Shown piece by piece: positions 15,114 to 23,681 of a DNA stretch of 34,710 bases (positions are counted from its first letter, which is position 1; each line of letters starts with the position of its first letter). The DNA lies in assembly GCA_028818855.1 (NCBI GenBank), contig JAPPMY010000156.1, positions 1 through 34,710 of the forward strand, read 5' to 3'. The DNA is from Rhodospirillales bacterium. GTDB taxonomy: Bacteria > Pseudomonadota > Alphaproteobacteria > UBA828. Position numbers and translations under genes: made by a program. The notes under the pieces are model-generated. The model saw nothing but the letters and a program-made list of their open reading frames with translations. It searched no databases and was not told the DNA's origin.

Positions 15114-15269
15114 TCAGGCGGCTTCGGTCTCAGATTCAGACTCAGGCTCGTCATCCTTGGGGGACTCCCCCCACGGACGCAGCAGAGCACGGGCTACATC
15201 CTCGGGCGTGGCGCCCTTATAGCGGGGGTTGCGAACCTCGATGTCGGAAGGGTCGGGCTTGTCAGCCAT
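15114..15269 (-). CDS. 51-residue cargo protein of element C
   Basis: A short acidic protein: starts MADKPDPSDIEVRNPRYKG, continues ATPEDVARALLRPWG, ends with a Glu/Ser-rich tail. GAGGAGA precedes its ATG. The ATP-x-x-(A/V)-A-x-A-(M/L) segment recurs in the 54-residue cargo protein of element A (12435-12599), so the two are probably related. The function is unknown. Its stop codon lies immediately inside the left inverted repeat. Confidence 0.68.
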   Translation of the reverse strand: MADKPDPSDIEVRNPRYKGATPEDVARALLRPWGESPKDDEPESESETEAA

Positions 15270-15360
15270 CGGGCGTCTCCTCGTAGCTGGTCAGACAACG
15301 CGGAAACCCACTTGTTACAAATTACGGTGTCAGGCAGATTCCCGCAATCTAGAATCGGAT

Positions 15361-15389
15361 GAGCCCCGGTGTCCCAAGCACCGGGGCTC
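15361..15389 (-). terminator. Strong hairpin downstream of the zinc-ribbon gene
   Basis: An 11-bp perfect stem (GAGCCCCGGTG / CACCGGGGCTC) with a seven-base loop and no T-run. It is the counterpart of the hairpin at 11570-11599 in element A and lies between the zinc-ribbon gene and the 51-residue gene. Confidence 0.5.
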
Positions 15390-15412
15390 TGCCCCTACCG
15401 CGAAAGGAGGTG

Positions 15413-15463
15413 ATGCGCGTGATGGACGATGCTTGCGAACACCAAGTAATCGCCTCTGTATAG
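15413..15463 (+). CDS. Possible 16-residue peptide behind an ideal Shine-Dalgarno
   Basis: AAAGGAGGTGAT, a full complement of the 16S rRNA tail, stands before ATG and a 16-codon ORF (MRVMDDACEHQVIASV). Either a real micro-peptide on the plus strand or, read on the minus strand, an RNA segment that copies the anti-Shine-Dalgarno sequence. No promoter is evident for the plus strand. Confidence 0.25.
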   Translation: MRVMDDACEHQVIASV

Positions 15464-15508
15464 CGACGGGGCAGGGAAGGCTATAGCATAGCATTCCTGT
15501 TCCGTCTA

Positions 15509-15700
15509 CTAGGCACCGACACAAGTAAACAACAAAAAGAGAAGAACAACAAAGATTGCTAATCCAAATACAGCACCCATCAATCCCGTTATTCCATACG
15601 ACACTTTCCCAAGCTGCGGGTCTTTTGCACCGCAATTCGGGCAAGTCTTTGCGGTAGCCGAGACCTTCTTCTTGCACTCTCTGCATGCAGTCAAAAACAT
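15509..15700 (-). CDS. Zinc-ribbon membrane protein, cargo of element C
   Basis: A 63-residue protein with an N-terminal zinc ribbon ([20 protein letters not shown], two CxxC pairs) followed by one long membrane helix ([18 protein letters not shown]). I chose the inner ATG at 15700 because the ribbon begins there; the frame is open to 15751, but the extra residues overlap the GC hairpin. GC is lower than in the neighbours. Proteins of this build occur in phages and mobile elements without assigned function. It follows the structured RNA by 41 bases, so the RNA is probably its leader. Confidence 0.7.
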   Translation of the reverse strand: MFLTACRECKKKVSATAKTCPNCGAKDPQLGKVSYGITGLMGAVFGLAIFVVLLFLLFTCVGA

Positions 15701-15719
15701 GCCCGCCCCCTCTGCGCCA

Positions 15720-15737
15720 GCCCGGCGGGTGCCGGGC
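15720..15737 (-). other. Short GC hairpin following the structured RNA of element C
   Basis: GCCCGGC-type arms (7 bp) around GGGT between the structured RNA and the zinc-ribbon gene; equivalent to 12162-12175. No T-run, so its termination role is uncertain. Confidence 0.45.
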
Positions 15738-15740
15738 CGT

Positions 15741-15864
15741 TGCAACATCACACAGAGAAGGTGAGGCCCCGCCTATTCGCCGGGCCGGAGAGCTACCCCG
15801 GCCGGGTCTAAGGGCTGTTGTATTCAGCGGGCGACCCGACAGAGCGGGTCTGTGTGATGTTGCA
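15741..15864 (-). ncRNA. Conserved structured RNA, copy in element C
   Basis: About 124 nt enclosed by a perfect 16-bp stem (15741-15756 with 15849-15864). Read on the minus strand the inside offers GACCCG-hexaloop-CGGGTC, a GCTG-AATACAA-CAGC hairpin, and a GGCCGG...CCGGCC hairpin holding GGGGTAGCTC. A second GACCCG after the GCTG hairpin can compete for CGGGTC, so two folds are possible. The loops and single-stranded blocks match the copy in element A, while the closing stems have different sequence but the same length. It lies between the tRNA and the zinc-ribbon gene on the same strand. Confidence 0.75.
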
Positions 15865-15901
15865 GGGAGAAAGGCTATGTGGCGCCTGGGGGGCCGTCAA
15901 G

Positions 15902-15989
15902 TGGCGAGGATGACGGGACTCGAACCCGCACGTTACGAAACGACCTCGGGTTAACAGCCCGGTGCCTTAACCAATTCGGCCACACCCCC
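15902..15989 (-). tRNA. tRNA with GUU (Asn) anticodon and a class II variable arm
   Basis: A complete cloverleaf: acceptor GGGGGTG pairs with CATCCTC; D arm GCC/GGC with the GG pair in its loop; anticodon loop CTGTTAA (GUU, Asn); T arm GCGGG-TTCGAGT-CCCGT; discriminator G; encoded CCA. Between anticodon and T arms there is a 16-base variable region forming CGTT-TCGT-AACG, giving 85 nt plus CCA. Such long arms belong to Ser, Leu and (bacterial) Tyr tRNAs, not Asn. The anticodon stem has one C-A mismatch at its outer end. SerRS reads the long arm and G73, AsnRS reads GUU and G73, so the charged amino acid is uncertain. It lies inside mobile element C. Confidence 0.88.
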
Positions 15990-15990
15990 A

Positions 15991-16025
15991 AAAACAAGAA
16001 TGGGGCCGCTGCGTCCAGCGGCCCC
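15991..16025 (-). terminator. Intrinsic terminator directly before the tRNA
   Basis: A perfect 10-bp stem (GGGGCCGCTG / CAGCGGCCCC) with a four-base loop, followed on the minus strand by ATTCTTGTTTTT, which ends one base before the tRNA. It would end the leader transcript or attenuate transcription into the tRNA. Confidence 0.75.
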
Positions 16026-16142
16026 GAAACTTGACTGCCCCTCGTAGTTGGTTGGGAGGTGAACCGGGGCGTTACTCCCGCTCCCGCCCTCCTAGAAGGC
16101 TTCACCGGGCACCGTAATGCGCCTTCACTGGCGCTACCCGGC
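16026..16142 (-). ncRNA. Structured leader RNA upstream of the tRNA
   Basis: The stretch between a near-consensus promoter and an intrinsic terminator has no convincing gene but strong folding potential. One element nests CCGGG-TA-GCGCC-AGTGAA-GGCGC inside a CCCGG closing arm, and GGTGAA pairs with TTCACC around a G-rich interior. With the terminator it would make an RNA of about 150 nt. It could be an attenuator controlling the tRNA/structured-RNA unit, or a free small RNA. No homologue was found in elements A or B. Confidence 0.45.
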
Positions 16143-16148
16143 ACCCTC

Positions 16149-16177
16149 TACATAACAAGTCGCATATCTTCTGTCAA
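16149..16177 (-). promoter_or_regulatory. Near-consensus promoter of the RNA cassette
   Basis: TTGACA, a spacer of exactly 17 bp, and TATGTA on the minus strand. It overlaps the end of the transposase gene and reads into the leader, tRNA and structured RNA, so the cassette can be expressed independently of transposase. Confidence 0.72.
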
Positions 16178-17187
16178 CAGCCGTGAACACGGACAGTCTC
16201 ACGGGCAATCCATTCCTCCAATGGTTCTTCCTCGGGCTCAGCGATCAAATCCCGATACATCAGCCGCTTCCCGACCATGCCTATTACCACCGAGATCATC
16301 TGCTCGATCGTGTCGCAATCGCGAACATTGTGCCGCCCCGCAAACTCGGCAACGTACCGATGCAAGTGCTTCTCGGAGATATGATGGTAGGTGCCGTGGT
16401 AGCCGCGCTTGAGCATGGCCCAAAAGCTCTCAATCCCGTTGGTGTGGGCCTGCCCCCGGACATACTCGCTCACCGAATGATTCACGGCCTCCCGATCCAG
16501 CTTGATGCCGTTGTAGGACCGGCTCTCGTCCGTATAGAGCTTGGCGTCTGCCATCACGCGATCCAACACAAACCCCTGTAGGCTCAAAGCATCGGTGCCG
16601 CGCACCACGTCAGCGCTGATGCGGTTGCTGTCGCGGTCCTTCACGCCGGCCACCACAGCCTTGCCCACAGCACCACGGCCCGCCTTGCCCATCGCCTTGC
16701 GCTTGGACAGGGGCATGTTCTTCCGCTTGCCGCCAATGAACGTCTCGTCCGCCTCCACAGGACCAGCAAACCGCCAAACCCGCCCGTTCGCCCAAGCCTC
16801 CCTGATCCGATGCAACATGAACCATGCCGTCTTCTGAGTGACGCCAATATCCCGATGCAGCTTCATCGAAGACACGCCCTTGAGACTGGTCATCTCCAGG
16901 TAGATCGCGAACACCCACTTTCGCAGCGGCACCTTCGACCGCTCCATCGCCGTGCCGATCCGCACCGAGAACGCCCGCTTGCAGGCAGAACAGTAGTACG
17001 GGAGTCCAGAAGATTTGGACGCCTCCCGCGTCTCCGCCGAACCACAGCGCGGACAGGTCCGCTCGCCATTCGGCCATACCAAAGCCTCAAACCACCGGAC
17101 AGCGGACTGCTCATCAGGGAACCTCTCCGTCAACTCCATCAAGGAGATACCCTGCCTGTGAGCCTTGCCGGGTCCCTTCTGAGCCAT
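16174..17187 (-). CDS. IS1595-family transposase (element C)
   Basis: A 337-residue transposase with a zinc ribbon (C45-x2-C48, C66-x2-C69) and catalytic D147 in VEADETFIGG, D220 in LYTDESRSY and E253 in HTNGIESFWAMLKR. Complete and probably active. KGVSSMKLHRD and overall sequence ally it with element A. A C-terminal extension of about 25 residues (EPEEEPLEEWIARETV) is not present in A. AGGAGG precedes the ATG. The RNA cassette promoter overlaps its last codon. Confidence 0.95.
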   Translation of the reverse strand: MAQKGPGKAHRQGISLMELTERFPDEQSAVRWFEALVWPNGERTCPRCGSAETREASKSSGLPYYCSACKRAFSVRIGTAMERSKVPLRKWVFAIYLEMTSLKGVSSMKLHRDIGVTQKTAWFMLHRIREAWANGRVWRFAGPVEADETFIGGKRKNMPLSKRKAMGKAGRGAVGKAVVAGVKDRDSNRISADVVRGTDALSLQGFVLDRVMADAKLYTDESRSYNGIKLDREAVNHSVSEYVRGQAHTNGIESFWAMLKRGYHGTYHHISEKHLHRYVAEFAGRHNVRDCDTIEQMISVVIGMVGKRLMYRDLIAEPEEEPLEEWIARETVRVHGC

Positions 17188-17218
17188 GATGGCCTCCTAC
17201 TTATCAATCCCCCTATTC

Positions 17219-17247
17219 ACTATAGGAAATTCTTAGGTTTCAGTCAA
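17219..17247 (-). promoter_or_regulatory. Transposase promoter of element C anchored in the inverted repeat
   Basis: TTGACT within the right inverted repeat, a 17-bp spacer, then TATAGT. Same layout as in elements A and B. Confidence 0.72.
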
Positions 17248-17260
17248 GTATATAATTCCC
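17238..17260. repeat. Right inverted repeat of element C
   Basis: Pairs with 15088-15110; directly followed by the second TTTCAAAG. Confidence 0.9.
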
Positions 17261-17268
17261 TTTCAAAG
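17261..17268. repeat. Target site duplication, right copy (element C)
   Basis: TTTCAAAG, identical to 15080-15087. Confidence 0.92.
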
Positions 17269-17459
17269 CCACCATCGACGACCGCGCCCATAACTTGTTC
17301 GACCGCACTCTGACCCGGCAGCGACGCAAGGATCACAGGATTGTCCGGATAGGTGCGCAGTCCCTGCCAACTGAGTCGGACCAGCGAAGCATAACGTGTT
17401 GGGTCAAGAATCGTCAGGTCATGCCGCAGTAGACCATGGCCAGGGTGGTCACGCTCCCA
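17261..17459 (-). pseudogene. SNF2-type helicase remnant, upstream part
   Basis: On the minus strand the frame reads HDLTILDPTRYASLVRLSWQ, continues with TYPDNPVILASLPGQ and EQVMGAVVDGGFE, and after removal of element C and one duplication copy proceeds into VLDEHFWLRAQ of 14654-15087. It is closed upstream by a TAG at 17460-17462, beyond which no helicase sense is visible. The N-terminal ATPase half of the gene is therefore missing. About 110 bases from there to the nucleotidyltransferase stop hold no recognisable gene. Confidence 0.6.
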
Positions 17460-17569
17460 CTACCCCATCCCGCGTGTGTACAAGAAGCGATCGAAGATTC
17501 ATGGTTTCACCCGTTATACCCTGGCTCCATCACGTTGGCGGCGATCGCAGCGCTGGCTCCGCATCCGAT

Positions 17570-17896
17570 TCACGGCTGACTGTTTCCCTCAAGAACCACC
17601 ACATGATCTCGTTCGACTTCTCCGTGAAACCGCTCGGGCAGGCGGGCCCAGTCGCGGGCTTCGACGAGGAAGGGGATGCTCGATTCCCGCACAGCCTCCT
17701 CGAAGTCTCCGAGCTGAAGGGACGGAATTTCGCTCAGGCCCGGCCCGCGCAGCACCAGGTCGAGGTCGCTGCCGTCGTGACTCTTCCCGCTCACGCGGCT
17801 GCCGTAGGCCCAGACCTCGACGCCCGGCAGGTGCTCCCGCAGCAGCGCTTCCAGCACTCGGCGGTGCTTCGGTTGCAGGTGGAGGCGGTCAGCCAT
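17570..17896 (-). CDS. Nucleotidyltransferase-domain protein linked to the hsdM locus
   Basis: A 108-residue MNT-fold protein: YGSRVSGKSHDGSDLDLVL supplies G32-S33 and metal-binding D44 and D46. Such small nucleotidyltransferases often sit beside HEPN partners or within type I restriction loci. Its ATG overlaps the stop of a short reading frame ([20 protein letters not shown]) that itself emerges from the end of hsdM without an obvious start codon. That fragment may be the tail of a lost partner gene. The nucleotidyltransferase itself seems complete. Confidence 0.82.
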   Translation of the reverse strand: MADRLHLQPKHRRVLEALLREHLPGVEVWAYGSRVSGKSHDGSDLDLVLRGPGLSEIPSLQLGDFEEAVRESSIPFLVEARDWARLPERFHGEVERDHVVVLEGNSQP

Positions 17897-17970
17897 CGTC
17901 CGCCGCCTCGATCATGGCGGCCAGCGTCTTCGCATCGGCGACGAAGGCCGGCAGCAGCCTGAGCGTGGCT

Positions 17971-19520
<1,550 letters not shown>

Positions 19521-21967
19521 GCCGCCCGGCCGAGCAGCGGCGCGGCCGCCGGGCTCTCGACGGCATAGCCGAGGCTCTCGTAGCCCCGGATGCGCTTCCC
19601 GCTCATGCGCCGAAGCACGGGTACGGCGTCGTCGACATAATCGTAGACCAGAACGTCGCGCTTTGCCGGATGCAGGCGGTGCAGGCGGCCGACATATTGT
19701 TCGAGCGTCCCCTTCCAGGAGATCGGCATGGCCAGGAACAGTGTATCGAGGCGGGCATCGTCGAACCCTTCGTCGACATAGCGCCCGGTTGCCACCAGAA
19801 CCCGCTCTTCCGCTTCCGGAACCTCCTCGAGCCGTTGCATGATCTCGCGGCGTTGCCTCGTCCCCATGCCGCCTCGGAGAAGCAGCACGTTCCGGGCGAA
19901 GCGGCCGAGCCGGTCGGCAAGCAGCAGTTCCGCGTGAATCTTGCGCTCGGTGAGCAGGATGGGCGAGCGCCCCGCCTCCAGCGCCGCCAGCACGTCGTCG
20001 AAGATCAGGGTATTGCGGCCCTCGTCCACGGCCAGCGCGGCATAGATCTTCTGGATCGGCAGGTGCTCCCCGTCCATGTCCGCCGGCAGCCGGTATCCCG
20101 TGTAGCGCAGGACCGCACGGTGCCGAAACGGACGCTGGCGAGCCTGCGCCTTCGCGCTCGCCCGGAACCGGATCGGGCCGCATTGCATGAACACGATCGG
20201 ATGATGGCCGTCCTGGCGCGTGACGATCGCCGATAGACCAAGCACGAATTTCGCCTTCGCACGGCGCGCGACCGCTTCGAAGCTCACCGCAGACAGGTGG
20301 TGGCACTCGTCGACCACAAGATGCCCATAGCCGGCGACGATATCGTCCACCTCGTTCTTCCGCACGAGGCTCTGGATGACGCCGACATCGACGATGCCGC
20401 CTGGCTCACGCTTTCCGCCGCCGATCCGCCCGATGGACGATGCGGGAAGATCGAGGAACGTACCCAGCCTGGCGGTCCATTGGTCCATGAGTTGGCGGCG
20501 GTGCACGAGAACGAGCGTATTGACCTTCCGCGCGGCGATGACGGATGCGGCGACCACCGTCTTGCCGAAGCCGGTCGCAGCAGCGAGCACACCAGTCTCG
20601 TGCGCCAGCAGCGCCCCGGCGGCGGACTTCTGCTCTAGGGTCAACTCGCCGAGAAAGGCGGTTTCAATGGGGCTGCCGGGATCACGTTCGTCCCGCAGAT
20701 CGATGCCAATGCCGAGATCGTCAAACAAACTCTCCATCGCCTCGCGACAACCGCGCGGCAGGCCCAAGTGGTGCGAGAGCAGTTCGGCGCAGGCAATGAC
20801 GCGGGGAATGCCAAAGGTGGAGCGGCGCATCGCCTGCGCGCTGTAGAACGCCGGGTTCTGGAAGGCTGCGAGACGAATGAGCCGGTTGACCAGACCTGGC
20901 GGCAGGCCGGCGCGCGGAATGTAGATCTGATCGCCCAGAACTACGTCGACCCTCTCCGGCAGGGACCCGGTAATCTTCGGCGGCGGCCGTCGCCGCGACG
21001 GCGGCGCAGACCAGGGCTCCTCGTCCTCGTCATCGACGGGCAGGCGAAGGCCCATGACCCGGCCCTGCCGAGTGGCCTCGTCGGCAATTGCCGTCGCCTC
21101 CGCCAGGGACAGTCGCCTCAGCGCCGACAAAAAGGCCCACTGGTCGGCAAGCGGCTCGAAATCGTCGCCGAGGAAAAGGCTGTTGCCGTCCTCGCGCGGA
21201 CGGCCTTGAAGGGGCAGCGCAATGAGGTTGCCGAAACCGCCCTCGGGCAGCGTGTCCTGGCTGGGAAAGAACCGGTCGTAGGACCGGAAGCCGATATCCG
21301 GATTGCATTCCATGGCTTCGGTCAGAAGAAGGGCGCCGAGGCGGCGTGCGAGCGACGCAGGCACCGGTTCGGCGAAGAAAATCCAGACGTGTCCGCCGTT
21401 GCCCGAGCGCGAGCGTTCAATGGCCGCAGGCACCTGTCTGGAGCGGCAGACATCAAGGAACGTGTTCACGTCTTGCTGCCATGTCTCCTTGTCGAAATCG
21501 GCAGCAAGAAACCAGCATGTACCATCGGTAAGCATGGGATAGACACCGATCGTGTGACGTCCGCGTAGATGTCCGGTAATCGCTTCGTCCGTCATGGGAA
21601 GAAAGGCCTGGTTGGGACAGGCGCCGCACTTGACCCTGGGCTTGCCGCACAGACGCGGCTTCCATTCGTTGCCACAGGCCAGTGCGTAACCCGTCTTGCC
21701 GGTCCGGGAATTCTCCCAGCGCTTCGGAAACACATCCTCGCGTCCGCGAAAGAGGGACCGAAACAGCGCGATCTTCTCGCCTGCCGACGACCGGCTCGAC
21801 ACCGGCCCTCCGTGCCAGTCGCCGTCTGATGCAGGCGATTCCAAAGCGTCGAGTTCGGCGAGACGGGCCTCAAGCGTCTCCCTTTCGGCCGCGAGCCGCG
21901 CGAGACGCCTGCGAATGCGCATGGCTTCGCCGTTATGTAAATCCTTGTCCGCCAAACCGCTCTCCAC

Positions 21968-22419
21968 TCGCCCGGTCGCTGGGAGTGGTGTACGCCGTTC
22001 GGCACGACCACGGCAATCGACGTAACGATACTGGAAGCCAAGGCTTGGCTTCTCCTGGCGAAGTGCGTCTTCACCTGCTGGCGAGTTTCGGCGCCGGCAA
22101 CGCCTCTTTACGGCCGACCTCGTCCTTGGTGAATCACCCGCAGTCGTCAGACTGCACAGGTGTGCAGGGAACTAATCCCAAATCCGAGGAGATCGACAGG
22201 ACGGATTCCAGCATCGCCGCGTTACCGTCGGTGGTCACGCGGCGATGCTGGCCGAAAGCGGGCCGGAAGTCAGGTCGATGCGCTCTCGCCGTTGGCGCGG
22301 TGGAGCGGCAGCCGACAGTCTGGAGCCGGTCGAGGGAGCGGCGAGAGGCAGGGGGAGCGCTCCATGATAGCGCGATGGCCTGGACATGATCGGACGAACT
22401 GGACGAGAGGGATTGAACC
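21968..22419. other. Decayed stretch with a possible IS3-family transposase scrap
   Basis: No intact gene. On the minus strand at about 22134-22262 the peptide RRVTTDGNAAMLESVLSISS followed by DLGLVPC resembles the integrase core of IS3-family OrfB (DNG...LGL.PC.TPV), suggesting a small remnant; the match is short. A 15-bp perfect inverted repeat lies inside it. The rest shows nothing I can support. Confidence 0.35.
22208..22251. repeat. Perfect 15-bp inverted repeat
   Basis: CCAGCATCGCCGCGT and ACGCGGCGATGCTGG separated by 14 bases whose centre (ACC-GTC-GGT) is itself self-complementary. It could form a long hairpin. There is no T-run, so it is not an obvious terminator. Confidence 0.6.
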
Positions 22420-22719
22420 ACGACGGAGAGCAAGCATAGGGCGTTATACATACGCAGCGACGGTCCCGATGCATGGCAGACCTTCCTGGCCGATCCGGCT
22501 GAACGTTGGAAGATTGGCTATTCTCCCAGGAGCCTGGCTCATTCCTGGGAGGGGGACGATCGACTCCCCGATGAGGTTGCTTCCCCGATCGGAACCGTAC
22601 CGCTGTACAAGAGAGAAAAATCTGAGTTGCTTATGGCCATGCCCGAGTCATGCCGAGCTGGCCGGCCGGCTCCGCTACGCCGGCCATCCAGCTTGGCCGA
22701 GCAACCGCCAATGCACTAA
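22420..22719 (+). pseudogene. Fragment of an uncharacterised protein (SWE-motif family)
   Basis: An open frame without a start codon reads YIRSDGPDAWQTFLADPAER, then WKIGYSPRSLAHSWEGDDRL and PDEVASPIG, ending KSELLMAMPE before degenerating. The first part strongly resembles the N-terminus of a bacterial family of unknown function (I recall it as DUF6946, not certain) whose members continue for another 100-200 residues. Both the start and the C-terminal part are missing here, so this is a remnant at the right edge of the island. Confidence 0.45.
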
Positions 22720-22786
22720 CATTTTGCCCGCACCAGTCGACGGGGGCAGGTCAGGGCCGCCAGCGACGCGCTGAAGGAGATTCTCC

Positions 22787-23503
22787 GTGGGTGGCGTTCT
22801 CGTTCTCGGCCTCCTGGTCGGCATGCGTCATGCGCTGGAAGCGGACCATGTCGCCGCCGTCGCCGCGCTGACGGCGCGTAGCCGGACTCTAGGTGGAGCC
22901 CTCCGCCTCGGTGCGGCCTGGGGGCTGGGGCACACGCTGACGCTGTTCGCCGCGGGCACCGTGGTGCTCTCGCTCGACGGCGTCATGCCCGAGCGCATCG
23001 CGCACCTCTTCGAGTTTGCCGTCGGCATCATGCTGGTGCTGCTGGGGGCCGACCTGCTGCGGCGCCTGATCGCGGCGCGCGTTCACTTCCACATGCACCG
23101 CCACGGCGACGGGACGACGCACTTCCATGCACACAGCCACGCCGGCGATGCCGATCACGCCGCATCGCGCCATGACCATGTGCACGCGCGCGGTCTGCCC
23201 TTGCGTGCACTCGCGGTCGGGCTGATGCATGGGCTCGCGGGGTCTGCGGCGCTGATCCTGCTGACGGCGGGGCAGATCGACTCGCTTCTCTGGGCGCTCG
23301 CCTACCTTGCACTCTTCGGCATCGGCTCTTTGATCGGCATGGCCGCACTCTCGGTGGTCATCGCGATTCCGCTGCAGCGGCTGGCGCGCAGCCTCTCCTG
23401 GGCGCACAACGCGCTGGGCGCCGCCGTGGGGCTTGGCACGATCGGTCTCGGCGCCTGGATCGCTTACCGGATCGGCATCGTCGAAGGGCTGACGCTTGGC
23501 TAG
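22787..23503 (+). CDS. NicO/HoxN-like nickel-cobalt transporter
   Basis: A 238-residue integral membrane protein with about six helices. The signature RHALEADHVAAVAAL contains H15, D20 and H21 of the H-x4-D-H metal motif of nickel/cobalt permeases, and a histidine-rich loop (HFHMHRHGDGTTHFHAHSHA) lies between helices 3 and 4. It probably moves Ni(II) or Co(II) across the inner membrane; direction is uncertain because the family includes both importers and RcnA-like exporters. It starts at GTG after AAGGAGA. No urease or hydrogenase gene is near. A terminator follows. Confidence 0.85.
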   Translation: MGGVLVLGLLVGMRHALEADHVAAVAALTARSRTLGGALRLGAAWGLGHTLTLFAAGTVVLSLDGVMPERIAHLFEFAVGIMLVLLGADLLRRLIAARVHFHMHRHGDGTTHFHAHSHAGDADHAASRHDHVHARGLPLRALAVGLMHGLAGSAALILLTAGQIDSLLWALAYLALFGIGSLIGMAALSVVIAIPLQRLARSLSWAHNALGAAVGLGTIGLGAWIAYRIGIVEGLTLG

Positions 23504-23505
23504 AT

Positions 23506-23546
23506 GGAGCGTTTCCGTCCCATACGGAAGCGTCCTCAGTCTTTCG
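23506..23546 (+). terminator. Terminator of the nickel transporter gene
   Basis: A hairpin of about 12 bp with one bulge (CGTTTCCGT / ACGGAAGCG core, loop CCCAT) right after the stop codon, followed by a T-rich stretch. Confidence 0.6.
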
Positions 23547-23602
23547 TTGTTGTGCGCGGCTCACGAGTCCGGGCATGGCGAAATCGGGGGCGGACCCGGA
23601 AC

Positions 23603-23636
23603 AAAACTTGTCCAACCTTTCCGAAAGGTTGGACAA
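23603..23636 (-). terminator. Terminator downstream of tRNA-Glu
   Basis: A perfect 13-bp stem (TTGTCCAACCTTT / AAAGGTTGGACAA) with a three-base loop; read on the minus strand it is followed by GTTTTG. It sits about 45 bases past the tRNA 3' end. Confidence 0.7.
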
Positions 23637-23681
23637 AAGGAGGTTCTAATCCAATGAAATATAGCGCCAATTCGAAATGGA

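Larger units (their letters stand above)
15088..17260. mobile_element. IS1595-family element C carrying tRNA and structured-RNA cargo
   Basis: A 2173-bp element with 23-bp inverted repeats (21 of 23 match, beginning GGGGATTATATA / GGGAATTATATA) and a perfect 8-bp duplication TTTCAAAG. All main cargo reads on the minus strand in the order transposase, RNA leader, terminator, tRNA, structured RNA, zinc-ribbon membrane protein, 51-residue protein. The insertion interrupts the SNF2-helicase remnant in frame. The transposase is intact and closest to that of element A. Confidence 0.93.

Noticed and set aside
16026-16142. A second tRNA in the leader of element C
   Set aside because: A D-arm-like hairpin and GGTTCA are present, but no acceptor or T stem can be paired.
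15875-16144. Minus-strand open frame through the tRNA region
   Set aside because: Its middle is simply the translated tRNA; no ribosome-binding site.
16059-16412. Plus-strand GTG frame with GGGAGGT upstream, in element C
   Set aside because: Runs antisense through the transposase 3' end and through the structured leader; protein composition unconvincing.
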